Below, in pieces: positions 6,685 to 7,205 of a DNA stretch of 7,205 bases. The position numbers were made by a program, and so were the translations under genes. The notes beneath the pieces were generated by a model, which saw nothing but the letters and a program-made list of their open reading frames with translations, was not told where the DNA came from and searched no databases. The DNA is taken from contig JAILPU010000033.1 of NCBI GenBank assembly GCA_024699395.1, positions 1 through 7,205 on the forward strand, in the 5' to 3' direction. This DNA comes from Lachnospiraceae bacterium. Lineage in GTDB: Bacteria; Bacillota; Clostridia; Lachnospirales; Lachnospiraceae. Numbering within the stretch: the stretch's first letter is position 1; every line of letters begins with the position of its first letter.

Positions 6685-7205
6685 ATGAATATAGGATTTA
6701 TAGGATTGGGAAATATGGCACAGGCCATGTTAGGCGGAATCATAAAAAAGGAACTTGTGGAACCTTGTGATATCTATGCATGGGATATATCAGAGGCAAG
6801 CAGAAAGAATGTGGGAGAGAAGCTGGGAATAAATATCCTTGACAGTAACGAGGAAGTAGCAGAGAAAGCAGATTTTCTTTTCCTTGCCGTAAAGCCCGGA
6901 GTAGTAGAGGGTGTAATAAAGGAGATAAGAGAACATGTAAGGCCTGAGACAGTAGTGGTCAGCATAGCAGCCGGAAAAAGCCTGTCATTTTTGTTAAACG
7001 CATTTTCAAAGCCGGAGGTAAAGGTAATCAGATGTATGCCCAACACACCTGCATTGGTGGGAATGGGATGCACAGCGGTAACTCCCAGTGAAACAGTAGA
7101 AGTAGGTGAGCTGGAAAAGACACTTACAATCCTTCGCTCTTTTGGAAAAGCAGAGGTGGTAGCGGAATATCTTATGGATGCGGTAGTAGGAGTAAGCGGA
7201 AGTTC
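6685..7205 (+). CDS. proC: Pyrroline-5-carboxylate reductase, N-terminal part (3' end outside window)
   Basis: Catalyses the last step of proline synthesis, the NAD(P)H-dependent reduction of 1-pyrroline-5-carboxylate to proline, in the cytosol. The 173 complete codons cover about two thirds of the usual 265-270 residues. The Rossmann fold begins with MNIGFIGLGNMAQA (GxGNM nucleotide-binding motif at 7-11), followed by AVKP (68-71), SIAAG (93-97), MPNTPALVG (118-126) and VSGS (170-173). The last marks the start of the substrate-binding C-terminal domain, cut by the window edge. The start at 6685 fits the family N-terminus; ATG 6661 would add MKRRNQTD. The gene has its own strong promoter and a long leader, so it is probably expressed independently of the methyltransferase gene. 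Confidence 0.95.
   Translation, partial: MNIGFIGLGNMAQAMLGGIIKKELVEPCDIYAWDISEASRKNVGEKLGINILDSNEEVAEKADFLFLAVKPGVVEGVIKEIREHVRPETVVVSIAAGKSLSFLLNAFSKPEVKVIRCMPNTPALVGMGCTAVTPSETVEVGELEKTLTILRSFGKAEVVAEYLMDAVVGVSGS

Noticed and set aside
6612..6770. 52-codon reading frame starting ATG in the proC leader
   Set aside because: It has no ribosome binding site, its product resembles nothing, and it runs out of frame into proC.

Overview
The window looks like chromosomal DNA from a Firmicute of the class Clostridia, most probably a member of the Lachnospiraceae (Butyrivibrio/Roseburia-like). This rests on three things: the AT-leaning composition with heavy use of ATA and AGA codons, strong AGGAG-type ribosome binding sites, and the character of the proteins (a Thermus/clostridial-type DnaE with an intact PHP domain, a PfkA with the TIDLD/LGYMQRGG variant, a YfhO/PTPS-related membrane protein). 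The genus is inference; no database was searched.

All genes lie on the + strand. (1) Positions 3-1022 hold the C-terminal part of a large polytopic membrane protein of the YfhO / 6-pyruvoyl-tetrahydropterin-synthase-related type, cut by the left edge. Its first bases carry an in-frame 39-bp tandem repeat. (2) 1050-4622 is a complete dnaE (DNA polymerase III alpha, 1190 aa). (3) 4678-5646 is pfkA (ATP-type 6-phosphofructokinase, 322 aa). (4) 5709-6524 is a SpoU/TrmH-family RNA 2'-O-methyltransferase (271 aa). (5) 6685 to the right edge is the 5' part of proC (pyrroline-5-carboxylate reductase), cut by the edge after 173 codons.

The intergenic gaps are short (27, 55, 62 and 160 bp) and the last three hold signals. 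The dnaE/pfkA gap has an AT-rich inverted repeat overlapping a plausible promoter. The pfkA/methyltransferase gap has a terminator-like hairpin whose 3' arm abuts the next start codon. The methyltransferase/proC gap has a near-consensus extended -10 promoter whose -10 box lies in the loop of a hairpin, followed by a leader of about 129 nt that can fold in mutually exclusive ways.

Functionally this is mostly a housekeeping stretch: replication, glycolysis, RNA modification and proline synthesis. The dnaE-pfkA adjacency is a recurring Firmicute arrangement. I see no mobile element, CRISPR array, RNA gene or defence system. The points most worth a second look are the promoter-in-hairpin and proC leader, the exact tandem repeat in the membrane protein, and the two active-site-region substitutions in PfkA.
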